This document shows positions 17,090-25,435 of a DNA stretch of 64,000 bases, piece after piece (the stretch's first letter is position 1; each line of letters begins with the position of its first letter). The notes below the pieces were generated by a model. The model was not told the origin of the DNA. It saw nothing but the letters and a program-made list of their open reading frames with translations, and searched no databases. The position numbers and the translations under genes are program-made. Source of the stretch: Dactylosporangium sp. AC04546. Its GTDB lineage: Bacteria > Actinomycetota > Actinomycetes > Mycobacteriales > Micromonosporaceae. The DNA is taken from assembly GCF_022095675.1 (NCBI RefSeq), contig NZ_JAHYSG010000002.1, forward strand, positions 124,001 through 188,000. The letters are read 5' to 3'.

Positions 17090-17854
17090 ATGGCAGGACG
17101 CCTGAGGTCCAAGACCGCCGTCGTGACGGGCGGCTGCTCAGGCATTGGACTGGCATCCGCGCTCAGGTTGGCCGCCGAGGGAGCGCGGGTCGTGATCGCT
17201 GACATCAACGATGATCGCGGCCATGAGCTGGCCTCCGAGTTCGAGCTCGTCTACATACACGCCGACGTCACCGACGCGGGGCAGGTCCGCGACCTGTTCG
17301 CCAGGACGCACGCGTCCCTCGGCTCGGTGGACGTGCTGTTCAACAACGCCGGTGTCGCCCCGCAACAGGACGGCTCAATCCTCGACGTCGACCTCGCCAC
17401 ATGGCGGCGCGTTCACGAGGTCAATCTCACGAGCGTCTTCCTCTGCTGCAAGGCAGCACTCCCCTACATGGTTCAACAGCGAAGTGGCTCGATCATCAAC
17501 AACTCGTCCGTGGTGGCCGTGATCGGCGCTGCCGACCAGATTTCCTACTCGGCTTCCAAGGGTGGCGTGCTGTCAATGTCCCGGGAACTCGCGGTCGAGT
17601 TCGCGAGCGCAGGCATCCGGGTGAACGCCATCTGCCCGGGTCCGGTGAGCACGCCGCTCCTTGAGCAATACTTCGCCAAAGAACCTGGACATGCACGGAA
17701 GAGGCTGGACCGGATCCCGCTCGGACGGTTCGCCCTGCCCGAGGAGGTAGCCAACGTCGTCGTCTTCCTTGCCTCGGACGAGTCAAGTTACATTACCGCT
17801 GCAACGCTCATGGTGGACGGAGGCGCCTCAGGCGTCTTCACAGGAGCAGCGTGA
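17090..17854 (+). CDS. SDR family oxidoreductase (classical)
   Basis: This 254-residue classical short-chain dehydrogenase has the cofactor loop TGGCSGIG near the N-terminus, NNAG in the middle, the catalytic Ser of INNSSVVAV and the YSASK pair, plus the C-terminal PGPVSTPLL and VDGGAS landmarks. The Asp of VVIADINDD favours NAD(H). A GGGAG lies 6-7 nt before the ATG. It is driven by promoter copy B and followed after 88 bp by the GntR gene. It probably oxidises a hydroxyl group in the pathway encoded on the other strand. Confidence 0.9.
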   Translation: MAGRLRSKTAVVTGGCSGIGLASALRLAAEGARVVIADINDDRGHELASEFELVYIHADVTDAGQVRDLFARTHASLGSVDVLFNNAGVAPQQDGSILDVDLATWRRVHEVNLTSVFLCCKAALPYMVQQRSGSIINNSSVVAVIGAADQISYSASKGGVLSMSRELAVEFASAGIRVNAICPGPVSTPLLEQYFAKEPGHARKRLDRIPLGRFALPEEVANVVVFLASDESSYITAATLMVDGGASGVFTGAA

Positions 17855-17942
17855 AGACGACGAACGCCTCGGGTGACGGACCGATAGATTGTGTCCACGA
17901 TTTCTCGAGGGTCGACGGCACAGGCCGGAAGGAAAGCTCCAC

Positions 17943-18647
17943 ATGAATTCGCCAGTTACACGGCCCGGCCGATGGTCGGGCGCTTCACCGTCGACGGGAG
18001 TGTTGGCCCGGTCAAGTCTGCGCGCCGACGCGACCGACCGACTGCGGGTGTGGATCACCACGGGTGAACTCGTGCAAGGCACCCTCTACACCGTCGGAGA
18101 ACTCGCCGCGCAGTTGGGGACCTCTCAGACCCCAGTACGTGAGGCGCTGATCCAGTTGGCGAACGAGGGTCTGGTCGACGTTGTCCGCAACCGCGGCTTT
18201 CGGGTCAGCGAGATCGCTGACGAGGACCTTGACGAGATCGTGAGCTGCCGACTGCTGCTCGAAGTACCGCTCGTCGCCCAGGTCGCCTCGATGGACGTCA
18301 CCGGGAGCATCGCAGATCTCCGACGACTCGCGGACGAGACGGTCGCGGCCGCCGAGCGCAAGGACATGGAGACCTTCCTGACGGCCGATCGCGAGTTTCA
18401 TCTCGCGCTGCTCAGGCTGGCGGGCAACCGGCGGGTGGTCGACATCGTCGCAAGGCTCCGGGATCAGACCCGTCTGTACGGCATCCGGTCCCTGGCCGAG
18501 GAGGACAACCTGTTGGCGAGTGCCAACGAACACGGGAAGATCTTGGATGCGGTCGAAGCGGGCGACGCTTCCGCCAGTGACCTGATGGAGCGGCACATCC
18601 GACACGCCCGCGGCATCTGGGCCGGTCGCGTGGAGGCGCAGGGGTAG
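17943..18647 (+). CDS. GntR-family regulator, FadR/FCD type
   Basis: This 234-residue protein has an N-terminal winged helix (LAAQLGTSQTPVREALIQLANEG at about 43-65) and an all-helical FCD domain with the metal-binding Asp/His pattern (DREFHLALLRLAGN, then ANEHGKILDAV and ERHIRHARG). The ATG at 17943 is chosen over an upstream in-frame ATG because GGAAGGAAAG lies just ahead of it. It is co-directional with the SDR and is the best candidate to bind the twin promoters at 9412-9449 and 16893-16930, responding to a small organic acid. Confidence 0.9.
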   Translation: MNSPVTRPGRWSGASPSTGVLARSSLRADATDRLRVWITTGELVQGTLYTVGELAAQLGTSQTPVREALIQLANEGLVDVVRNRGFRVSEIADEDLDEIVSCRLLLEVPLVAQVASMDVTGSIADLRRLADETVAAAERKDMETFLTADREFHLALLRLAGNRRVVDIVARLRDQTRLYGIRSLAEEDNLLASANEHGKILDAVEAGDASASDLMERHIRHARGIWAGRVEAQG

Positions 18648-18779
18648 GCGTCCCCGCCCGGCCGTCACGCGCGGCCGTTCGACGTCCTGTCCCAGCAGTG
18701 GTTGCGCACCGCCCTGCGCGACCGTGCCGCCGCGATCGCCGCCCGCTCCGAAGGGTCGTCTGCGCCCGGGACGTCCTGA
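18648..18779 (+). pseudogene. Coding-like remnant, unidentified
   Basis: Directly after the GntR stop, the same frame stays open for 43 codons with coding-like base use and includes RPFDVLSQQWLRTALRDRAA before a TGA at 18777. It has no start codon or ribosome site of its own. It looks like the tail of a lost gene, but no family is recognised. Confidence 0.25.
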
Positions 18780-18788
18780 GCCCCACAG

Positions 18789-18820
18789 CCCCTCCGCCGG
18801 GAACGAGTCCGGCGAAGGGG
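18789..18820 (-). terminator. Hairpin terminator for metallophosphoesterase gene
   Basis: CCCCTCCGCCGG at 18789-18800 pairs with CCGGCGAAGGGG at 18809-18820 (11 of 12 positions) around an 8-nt loop. It starts 20 bp beyond the metallophosphoesterase stop and faces the end of the GntR gene, so it may serve both convergent transcripts. Confidence 0.7.
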
Positions 18821-18839
18821 TGCGGGTTCAGGGGTACCG

Positions 18840-20480
18840 TCAGCGGCCGGCGGCCGGGTTGGCCACCTCGACCTGGTTGATCTGCTCGCCCGTCAGCACG
18901 TCGAAGGCGCGCACGATCGTGCGGTCCGGGTACACCGCGATGGTCAGCACCGCCGGGGACTCGGGCCGGTCGGTGGCCGAGTCCTCGTCCCACGGGTCGT
19001 CCGGGCTCGGGGCGAACTCCATCGCCAGCGCGCCCGTGTTGATCGCGGTGTAGCCGTCCGGGCTGCCGCCCTCGGTGACGACCCGGGCGGCCCAGTCCCG
19101 GCGGTACGGGGACCAGTGCGTGTGGCCGCTCAGGTAGATCACGTTCGAGTACTTGCCGACGACCGCCTCGAGTTCGAACTCGCGGGGGCCGTTCTCGTAG
19201 AAGTTGCCGTACGTGCCCGACACCGTCCACTCGAACGGGTAGTGGCGCATCACCAGGACCTGCTTGCGCTGGCCCGCCCAGTAGGCCAGGCGCTGCTGCA
19301 GGAACGCCATCTGGGCGTCGCTGATGTCCTGCTTCTCCTCACCGGTGACGCCGGCCTCCGGGCCGATCGCGATGACCGGGACGCCGCCGACGACCTTCTC
19401 GTAGTAGGTCTTGTCGATGCCCGCACCCCATTTGTTGGCGAACGCGAGGAAGTTGGCCTGCTGCTGCTCCCGGGTCAGGACCCGGCTGCGCACGTCGTGG
19501 TTGCCGATGGCGGGCAGGACGGTGGGCAGCCGGTGACGGGCGAACGCGGCGCTCACGTCGGCGTACTCCTGGACCTGCTGCTCCTGGGTCTGGTCACGCG
19601 GCCCGGAGATGATGTCACCGTCGAGCAGCAGCGCCTTCGCGCCCGGGGCCTGGCGGCGCAGGAGCTCGAGCGCACCGTCGGTGTACGGCAGGCCCTCCAC
19701 CTGGATGTCGCTGAGCACCTGGAACGTGGTCGCCTTGGCGTTGCGGGCCAGCACCGGCAGCGGCGTGCGGACCACGACGTCGTCGACCGCCCAGTACAGC
19801 TGCGGCCGGTTGCTGCTGTACCCGAACCGGAAGACAGCGGTGCGGGCCCGCGCGGGCACGTCGACGCGGAGCACCTCCTGGCCGGAGATGACGTCGCCGC
19901 CGCCGTTGGCGCTGGTGCGGGCCGCGGAGTACCGCAGGATCTCCCGCTCCGCCCCGCCGTCGAACGCCACCGTCACGCGGCCCACGGCCTTGTGCGCCTG
20001 GCGGTACTGCGAGGAGAAGACCAGCTCGACCGCGCGCTTGCCGCCGACCGGCACACCGGGGCTGACCAGCGTGCTGTTGACCGGGTGGTCCCCGTCGACG
20101 GTGGCGCCCTTGGCCGCCGCGATGCCGTTGTCGGCGACCGCGAGCACGCCGCGGGCGCGCGAGAACTGGTTGCGCTGGTCGAGGAAGCAGCGCTGGTCGA
20201 GCGGCCGGTTCTTCTCGGGGTCGCACCCGACGCCGGCCGGGGCGGCCGCCGCGAACCAGTCGTCGCGCTGGGTGAACGTCCAGCCGCGCCAGCCGGCCGC
20301 GGTGCCGTCGGTCTCGACCTTCCAGGCGTTGCTGGCACCGTCGAAGTTGCCGCGCCAGACCGTCTCCTGCCCCGACTGGCCGTGCCCGGGCTCACCGGCC
20401 TGCGCGGCGGAGGGCACGAGGGCGATCACGGCGGCGGCAAGGACCAGCAGACGGCGTTTCTTGAGTAGCGGGTGGGCCAT
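18840..20480 (-). CDS. Secreted metallophosphoesterase
   Basis: This 546-residue protein has an N-terminal Sec signal (LLKKRRLLVLAAAVIALVPS, probable cleavage after AAQA). A beta-sandwich-like region of about 200 residues follows, then a calcineurin-like phosphoesterase domain. The metal ligands are visible in order: LSDIQVEG, LLDGDIISG, IGNHDVR, MRHYPFEW and LSGHTHW. The ATG at 20480 follows GGGAGA at a good distance. An iron-box-like palindrome lies 22 bp upstream, so the gene is probably iron-regulated. It should release phosphate from an extracellular phosphoester; the substrate is unknown. Confidence 0.88.
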   Translation of the reverse strand: MAHPLLKKRRLLVLAAAVIALVPSAAQAGEPGHGQSGQETVWRGNFDGASNAWKVETDGTAAGWRGWTFTQRDDWFAAAAPAGVGCDPEKNRPLDQRCFLDQRNQFSRARGVLAVADNGIAAAKGATVDGDHPVNSTLVSPGVPVGGKRAVELVFSSQYRQAHKAVGRVTVAFDGGAEREILRYSAARTSANGGGDVISGQEVLRVDVPARARTAVFRFGYSSNRPQLYWAVDDVVVRTPLPVLARNAKATTFQVLSDIQVEGLPYTDGALELLRRQAPGAKALLLDGDIISGPRDQTQEQQVQEYADVSAAFARHRLPTVLPAIGNHDVRSRVLTREQQQANFLAFANKWGAGIDKTYYEKVVGGVPVIAIGPEAGVTGEEKQDISDAQMAFLQQRLAYWAGQRKQVLVMRHYPFEWTVSGTYGNFYENGPREFELEAVVGKYSNVIYLSGHTHWSPYRRDWAARVVTEGGSPDGYTAINTGALAMEFAPSPDDPWDEDSATDRPESPAVLTIAVYPDRTIVRAFDVLTGEQINQVEVANPAAGR

Positions 20481-20501
20481 CACGTCTCCCTGACTGAGAC
20501 A

Positions 20502-20520
20502 ACAGGTAAGGCTCACCTTG
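20502..20520 (-). promoter_or_regulatory. Iron box (DmdR/IdeR-type operator)
   Basis: The 19-bp site has the palindromic core AGGTAAGGCTCACCT and matches the Streptomyces-type iron box TTAGGTTAGGCTCACCTAA at 14 of 19 positions. It lies 22-40 bp upstream of the metallophosphoesterase start, where an iron-loaded DtxR-family repressor would block transcription. Confidence 0.6.
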
Positions 20521-20603
20521 CCGACATTGATCAACACCTCGGTGAACACGGCACGTTGGCCGGATGAGAAGCCGACGATGGGCGGGCTGGAGGTCAGGCG
20601 CAT

Positions 20604-20726
20604 GCACAGCGAGAGCGCCCGTGCGGCCCGCGACGACGCGATGCGGTTGACCTTCTCGCGCGCGGCGAGCAGCTGATCCTCCGTCAGCGCCTCCCAGTCC
20701 TGGCTGTCCCGGAGGATCCGGGTGCC
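20604..20726 (-). pseudogene. N-terminal fragment resembling an alpha/beta hydrolase
   Basis: An open minus-strand frame reads [20 protein letters not shown], then AAREKVNRIASSRAARAL, which resembles the N-terminal lead of actinobacterial alpha/beta-hydrolase-fold esterases. It breaks off before any catalytic motif and runs into the metallophosphoesterase promoter. It lies just downstream of the TetR remnant on the same strand. Family assignment is from memory of the N-terminal pattern only. Confidence 0.35.
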
Positions 20727-20741
20727 CAGCGGGGCTTGCCA

Positions 20742-21026
20742 CTATGCGGTCGGTTCCTCCCCCGCGCCGCAGAGGCGCAGCGCGCTGGCCTGCAGTGTGG
20801 TCGCCGCCTTCCTGGCGGTGAGGCGTCCCGCGGCGACCTGTTCGGCGGCGGTCCGGGCGAGCCCCAGGATCGCGTCGGTGAGCCAGGCGGCGGAGAACGT
20901 GCGGTCGAAGTCGCCGGTGCGCTGGCCGCGCCGGACGATCCGTTCGAGCTGGGCGGTGCCGGCGTCGTGCGGGTCCTCGGAGCCGGGCGGGGTCCGGCTG
21001 AGGGCGGAGGCGAGCAGGAAGGGCAT
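20742..21026 (-). pseudogene. TetR-family regulator, C-terminal fragment
   Basis: The frame encodes an all-helical segment ([38 protein letters not shown]) typical of TetR ligand-binding domains. The N-terminal helix-turn-helix half is missing: recognisable sequence stops at about 21026, exactly where the drrA remnant begins on the other strand. Only a non-regulatory tail is left. Confidence 0.6.
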
Positions 21027-21683
21027 GTCAGAGTTAGCGGTCGAGGCGCGTGGTCTGGTCAAGGTCTACGGCAGGACCAGGGCGCTGGACGAAATCGACC
21101 TCACGGTCCGGCGCGGTCAGGTGTTCGGGTTCCTCGGCCCGAACGGAGCCGGCAAGACCACCACCATCCGCATCCTGGCCACCTTGATCCGGCCGGACGG
21201 CGGCACCGCGGGCGCGGCGCCCTCGTGCTCGGCGGCCTGCTCGGCGACGCCGGCCGCTACCTGCTCGCCGCCACGATCGTGGTGACCCTCGGCGTCGTCA
21301 TCGGCTACCGCCCCGACGGCGGTGCCCTGGGCGTGCTCGCCGCCGTGGCCCTCGTCATCGCATTCGGCCTCTCGCTGTCCTGGTTGTGGGCCGCGACCGC
21401 CCTGCTCGTCCGCGACCCGGCGACCGTCATGAGCCTCGGCCTCGCGGTGCTGATGCCGCCCACGTTCGCCAGCAACATCTTCGTCGACCCCCGTACCATG
21501 CCCGGCTGGCTCCAGGCCTTCGTCGACGTCAACCCGATCAGCCACGTCGCCGACGCGGCCCGCGACCTGATGAACGACACCGGCGGCGCCGGCGGCCACG
21601 TCGCCTGGTCCCTCGCCGCGATCGCCGCGATCACCCTCGCGTTCGCGCCGCTCACCCTCCACCTGTACAGCAAGCAAGGCTGA
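21025..21683 (+). pseudogene. Drug-efflux ABC genes drrA/drrB fused by internal deletion
   Basis: From ATG 21025 (AGGAAGG just upstream) the frame gives a DrrA-type ATPase start: [13 protein letters not shown], Walker [11 protein letters not shown], then ATLIRPDGG. At about 21205-21216 it jumps to a DrrB-type permease in a different frame, from [17 protein letters not shown] through TFASNIFVDPRTMPGW to the normal C-terminus at 21683. The DrrA frame itself stops at 21285. The signature, Walker B and most of DrrB are gone, so a deletion of well over a kilobase fused the two genes and no working transporter remains. Confidence 0.8.
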
Positions 21684-21790
21684 CGCGCCCCGGAACGCAC
21701 CCGCCGGGTCGAACTGGCTTGTCGCGACCCGCGTCGCAAGTCAGGCGTTGCGGGCGATTGTGCCCGGCACTGGATGGGTACGGGCCGACT

Positions 21791-23641
21791 ATGTGCGGAA
21801 TTGTCGGATGGGTCGCGTATGACCGGAACCTTGTCCATGAGCAGGCGGCGCTCCGGGCCATGACGGCCACCGCCGCGCTCCGCGGACCCGATGCCGAAGG
21901 GCTCTGGCTCGATCGGCACTGCGGCTTCGGCCATCGCCGCCTGGCCGTGATCGACCTGGCGGGCGGCGTCCAGCCCATGCTCGCCGATGAGGACCGGCAG
22001 CCGACCGTCGCCATCACCTACAGCGGGGAGGTCTACAACTACCGGGAGCTGCGCGCGGAGCTGCGCGCGCTCGGACACGACTTCCGGACCGACTCCGACA
22101 CCGAGGTCGTGCTCCACGCCTACCTCGAGTGGGGCGAGGATCTCGCCGAACGGCTCAACGGCATGTACGCCTTCGGCGTGTGGGACGGCCGCCAGCAGCG
22201 CCTGTTGCTGGTCCGGGACCGGATGGGGGTGAAGCCGCTGTGCTTCCATCCGACGCCGGACGGGGTGCTCTTCGCCTCGGAGCCGAAGAGCATTCTGGCC
22301 CATCCGGACGTGTCGGCCGAGGTGGACCTGGACGGGCTGCGGGAGCTGCTGGCGCTGGTGAAGACGCCCGGGCACGGCGTGTATCGCGGAGTGCACGAGG
22401 TCCGGCCGGGCCACATTGTCGTCGTCGACCGGGACGGGACCCGGACGCGCCGCTACTGGGGGCTGTCGGCGCGGCCGCATCCGGACGACCTCGACACGAC
22501 CGTACACACCGTGCGAGACCTGCTGGAAGACATCATTCGCCGGCAGTTGATCGCGGATGTACCGCTGTGCACCCTGCTGTCCGGCGGGCTCGACTCGTCG
22601 GCGGTCACCGCGCTCGCCGCTCTCGGGTCGCGAGCGCAGGGGCTCGGGCCGGTGCGCTCGTTCGCGGTCGACTTCGTCGGGCAGACCGAGCACTTCCACC
22701 CGGACGCGCTGCGGCCGGAGCCGGACACGCCCTACGTCCACGAGGTCGCCAAGCACGTCGGCTCCCAGCACGCCGACATCGTGTTGAACAGCGGCGAGCT
22801 GACGGATTCGTTGTACCGCACGGAGGTCATGGCCGCCAACGACGTCCCGACCGGCCTCGGCGACCTCTACACCTCCTTGTTCCTGCTCTTCCGCGCGGTG
22901 CGGGAGCACTCCACCGTCGCGTTGTCCGGCGAGTCGGCGGACGAGGTGTTCGGCGGGTACCGCTGGTTCCACGACCCCGCCGCGGTCAACGCCGACGGGT
23001 TCCCCTGGCTGACCGCGCTGCCGGATCGATCGGGCAGCGCACAGGGGCTGTTCGCCCCTGAGCTGGAGCGCGCGCTGGATCTGCACGGGTACCGCGACGC
23101 CGCCTACCGGCAGGCACTGACCGAGGTCGATCACCTGCCCGACGAGTCGCCGGCCGAGCACCGGATGCGCGAGATCTCCTATCTGCACCTGACCCGGTTC
23201 CTGCAGACCCTGCTGGACCGCAAGGACCGGATGAGCATGGCGCACGGGCTGGAGGTCCGGGTGCCGTACTGCGACCACCGGCTGGTGGAGTACGTCTACA
23301 ACACACCGTGGTCGATGAAGGCATTCGACGGCCGGGAGAAGAGCGTGCTGCGCGCCGCCGTCGCCGACCTGCTGCCCGAGTCGGTGCTGCGCCGGCAGAA
23401 GAGCCCGTACCCGTCGACGCAGGATCCGGTGTACGAACGGACGCTGCGCCAGTCGTTGACCGAGGTCGTCGACGACCCGCAGGCACCGATCGCGGAGCTG
23501 ATCAACCCGCCGCGGGTCCGGGAGACGCTGGCCGCCCCGCTGGAGGAGAGCGGGTTCGGGATGAGCCGGCGCTCGGTCGAGCTGCTGCTCGGCCTCAACC
23601 TGTGGCTGCGCCGCTACCCGGTCCGGCTGGCGCTCACCTGA
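21791..23641 (+). CDS. asnB: Asparagine synthase (glutamine-hydrolysing)
   Basis: This 616-residue enzyme makes asparagine from aspartate, glutamine and ATP. The start MCGIVGWVAY exposes Cys2, the nucleophile of the glutaminase domain (about 1-200, with RGPDAEGLW and YSGEVYNYRELR). The synthetase half carries the pyrophosphate loop LSGGLDSS at 263-270, SGESADEVFGGYRWF and RKDRMSMAHGLEVRVP. The ATG at 21791 is fixed by the need for Cys at position 2; the ribosome site is weak. It stands alone between remnants, so it may serve general nitrogen metabolism or a lost biosynthetic cluster. Confidence 0.93.
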   Translation: MCGIVGWVAYDRNLVHEQAALRAMTATAALRGPDAEGLWLDRHCGFGHRRLAVIDLAGGVQPMLADEDRQPTVAITYSGEVYNYRELRAELRALGHDFRTDSDTEVVLHAYLEWGEDLAERLNGMYAFGVWDGRQQRLLLVRDRMGVKPLCFHPTPDGVLFASEPKSILAHPDVSAEVDLDGLRELLALVKTPGHGVYRGVHEVRPGHIVVVDRDGTRTRRYWGLSARPHPDDLDTTVHTVRDLLEDIIRRQLIADVPLCTLLSGGLDSSAVTALAALGSRAQGLGPVRSFAVDFVGQTEHFHPDALRPEPDTPYVHEVAKHVGSQHADIVLNSGELTDSLYRTEVMAANDVPTGLGDLYTSLFLLFRAVREHSTVALSGESADEVFGGYRWFHDPAAVNADGFPWLTALPDRSGSAQGLFAPELERALDLHGYRDAAYRQALTEVDHLPDESPAEHRMREISYLHLTRFLQTLLDRKDRMSMAHGLEVRVPYCDHRLVEYVYNTPWSMKAFDGREKSVLRAAVADLLPESVLRRQKSPYPSTQDPVYERTLRQSLTEVVDDPQAPIAELINPPRVRETLAAPLEESGFGMSRRSVELLLGLNLWLRRYPVRLALT

Positions 23642-23881
23642 TCGAGGCATGGGCAAGGGCTCCCGTCGGCGGCCATCGTCACCGACGGCGCGGCCCTGTT
23701 GTGCAGCGGCCGCGACAGTGGACCAGGTTTAGTCGGACGATTGCCGGGCATCGCGCGGCCGTCCTGCTGCGCGAGACCGTCGACGTGGCGCTGCGCGGGG
23801 CGCTGGTCCGCGACGGCGGGACGCCCGCGCGGGGCGACCGGTCATTGCGCCGGGCAGGTTCAAACACCCCGGGAGGCCGGC

Positions 23882-24637
23882 ATGACGAACGTTCAGCAGG
23901 GCGGCAGGGTCGCCCTCGTCACGGGTGCGAGCAGGGGCATCGGCGCGGCCGTGGCCCGGTTGCTGGCATCGCAGGGGATGCGGGTCGTGGTCAACTACCA
24001 CAGCAGCCGCGACAAGGCCGACGATGTGGTCGCGTCGATCGGGCCCGCCGGCCGGGCGATGGCCGTGCAGGCCGACGTGCGCGACGGGGACGCCGTGCTC
24101 GGCATGGTCGAGCAGGTCCGGGCCACCATGGGCGAGGTGGAGGTCCTGGTCCACAACGCCTTGATCCCGTACGCCATCAAGTCCTTCGAGGAGATCTCGG
24201 TCGACGAACTGGGCAGCAAGGTGGAACAGGAGATCCGAGCGGCCTTCCTGGTGACGAAGGCCGTTGTCCCCGGCATGATCTCGCGCGGCTACGGACGGAT
24301 CGTCTACCTCGGCGCCGTGTTGAGCCGGCGCCCGGATGAGGGAATGATCGCGCTCGGAACCGCGAAGGCGGCGTTGAGCTCGTTCGCCCGCTTTGTGGCG
24401 CAGGAGCTGGGGCCTCACGGGATTACCGTCAACGTGGTGGCCCCCGGGCCGGTGGGTGGCCTCCTCCATGCCACCCTCGATCAGGAGCAGCAGCAGCGCA
24501 TGGCGGCACAGACGGCGCTGGGCCGCATCGCCTCCCCCGACGACGTGGCCCGGGCCGTCGCCTTCTACGCCGGCGACGACAGCGCATTCATCACTGGCAC
24601 GACCGCGCCGGTCAACGGCGGACTGACCATGGACTGA
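23882..24637 (+). CDS. Atypical SDR family protein, FabG-like
   Basis: This 251-residue short-chain dehydrogenase fold has an intact cofactor loop TGASRGIG and PGPVGGLL and NGGLTMD landmarks. The catalytic centre departs from the rule: NNAG is replaced by HNAL, and the YxxxK motif reads LGTAK, so the proton-relaying Tyr is Leu while the Lys remains. GGGAGG lies 6 nt before the ATG at 23882. It may be a binding or scaffold protein, or use another residue. It has no clear operon partner; asnB ends 240 bp upstream. Confidence 0.82.
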   Translation: MTNVQQGGRVALVTGASRGIGAAVARLLASQGMRVVVNYHSSRDKADDVVASIGPAGRAMAVQADVRDGDAVLGMVEQVRATMGEVEVLVHNALIPYAIKSFEEISVDELGSKVEQEIRAAFLVTKAVVPGMISRGYGRIVYLGAVLSRRPDEGMIALGTAKAALSSFARFVAQELGPHGITVNVVAPGPVGGLLHATLDQEQQQRMAAQTALGRIASPDDVARAVAFYAGDDSAFITGTTAPVNGGLTMD

Positions 24638-24791
24638 CGCCGTCTCGCCCGGCAACACCAGTCCGGCGAACGCCGCGGACTCGCCGAACGCGAGCGCCGC
24701 TGTCACGACGTCGGCTTCATGGCTCGTCGTCGGGGCCGCCCGCCGCCGTGCTGCTGGGGGTCGTGGCGGTCGGACACGCGGTTGGTGCGGC

Positions 24792-25259
24792 TCAGTTGCT
24801 CGCGCTGGGCGACGGGACGAGGGGCGTGGTCGTGCCCGGGGTCGGCACGGTGGTGGAGGTCGGGCCGGTGTCAGCGGGCCGCTGGTCGCGGTCGCCGCGC
24901 TCCGTGCCGTTCTCGCCGTTCTCGCCGCGGCCGTCGGCCTCGTCGTCGTGGCCCCGACCGTCGCCGTGCTCGCCGCCGTCGCCGTAGCCGTGTTCGCCGA
25001 CGACGACCGCGCCGATCGCGGCGCCGGCCACGGTGCAGGGGACCACGCCGAAGACCAGCGTGGCGGCGACGGCCACGGCGGCGGCCCGACCGGGGGTGGA
25101 CACGAGCCGTCGCAGGCCACCGGAGCGGCCGATCGTGGCCGGGCCAGCCGAGGCAGGGGGCGGCGGCGCGGACGAGGCGACGGGGGCCGCCCCGACCGGC
25201 TCCGCTGCGGGCCGGGCGGGAGCGGCATCGGGGAGGTTGGTGTCGGGGTTGTCAGTCAT
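24792..25259 (-). CDS. Small single-pass membrane protein of unknown function
   Basis: The 155-residue product has a Pro/Ala-rich cytoplasmic start, one membrane helix (AAAVAVAATLVFGVVPCTVA, about 60-85), then a Gly/His/Glu/Asp-rich acidic tail and a Thr/Pro-rich end. No family is recognised. The ATG at 25259 has only a weak AGGA 3 nt away and overlaps the end of a frame containing a sigma-factor fragment. The original neighbour was thus probably a sigma factor gene, and this protein may have been its membrane partner. Confidence 0.5.
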   Translation of the reverse strand: MTDNPDTNLPDAAPARPAAEPVGAAPVASSAPPPPASAGPATIGRSGGLRRLVSTPGRAAAVAVAATLVFGVVPCTVAGAAIGAVVVGEHGYGDGGEHGDGRGHDDEADGRGENGENGTERGDRDQRPADTGPTSTTVPTPGTTTPLVPSPSASN

Positions 25260-25312
25260 GTCCTGGGACGGTAGGGACCCGAGGCCTGAGGATTCGTTGA
25301 AAGCGCGGAGCG

Positions 25313-25423
25313 GGGGTAAAGCTTGACCATGACAGTGGCCACCACGTCGTCGGCCAGGTGCCAGTCCCCGCAGATCAGGTAGCCGATACGTCGAAGCGGG
25401 TCCAGCCGGGCGGCGGCGTACTC
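25313..25423 (-). pseudogene. ECF sigma factor (SigE-like), N-terminal fragment
   Basis: The frame reads EYAAARLDPLRRIGYLICGD, then WHLADDVVATVMVKLYP, which is sigma region 2.1-2.2 of actinobacterial SigE-type ECF factors. It breaks off right after this block. It begins only a few codons after the stop of the beta-propeller gene and has no start codon. Regions 2.3 to 4 are missing, so it cannot function. Confidence 0.65.
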
Positions 25424-25435
25424 GTGGAAAACCGC

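Noticed and set aside
21305..23656. Long minus-strand open frame opposite asnB
   Set aside because: It runs antisense to a gene with all asparagine synthase motifs and shows no domain of its own.
23642..23881. Possible promoter or remnant between asnB and the atypical SDR
   Set aside because: No clear -35/-10 pair, hairpin or protein similarity; only the GGGAGG ribosome site of the SDR is supported.
24638..24760. Minus-strand coding-like stretch EADVVTAALAFGESAAFAG
   Set aside because: Too short, without start codon or recognised family; chance in high-GC DNA cannot be excluded.
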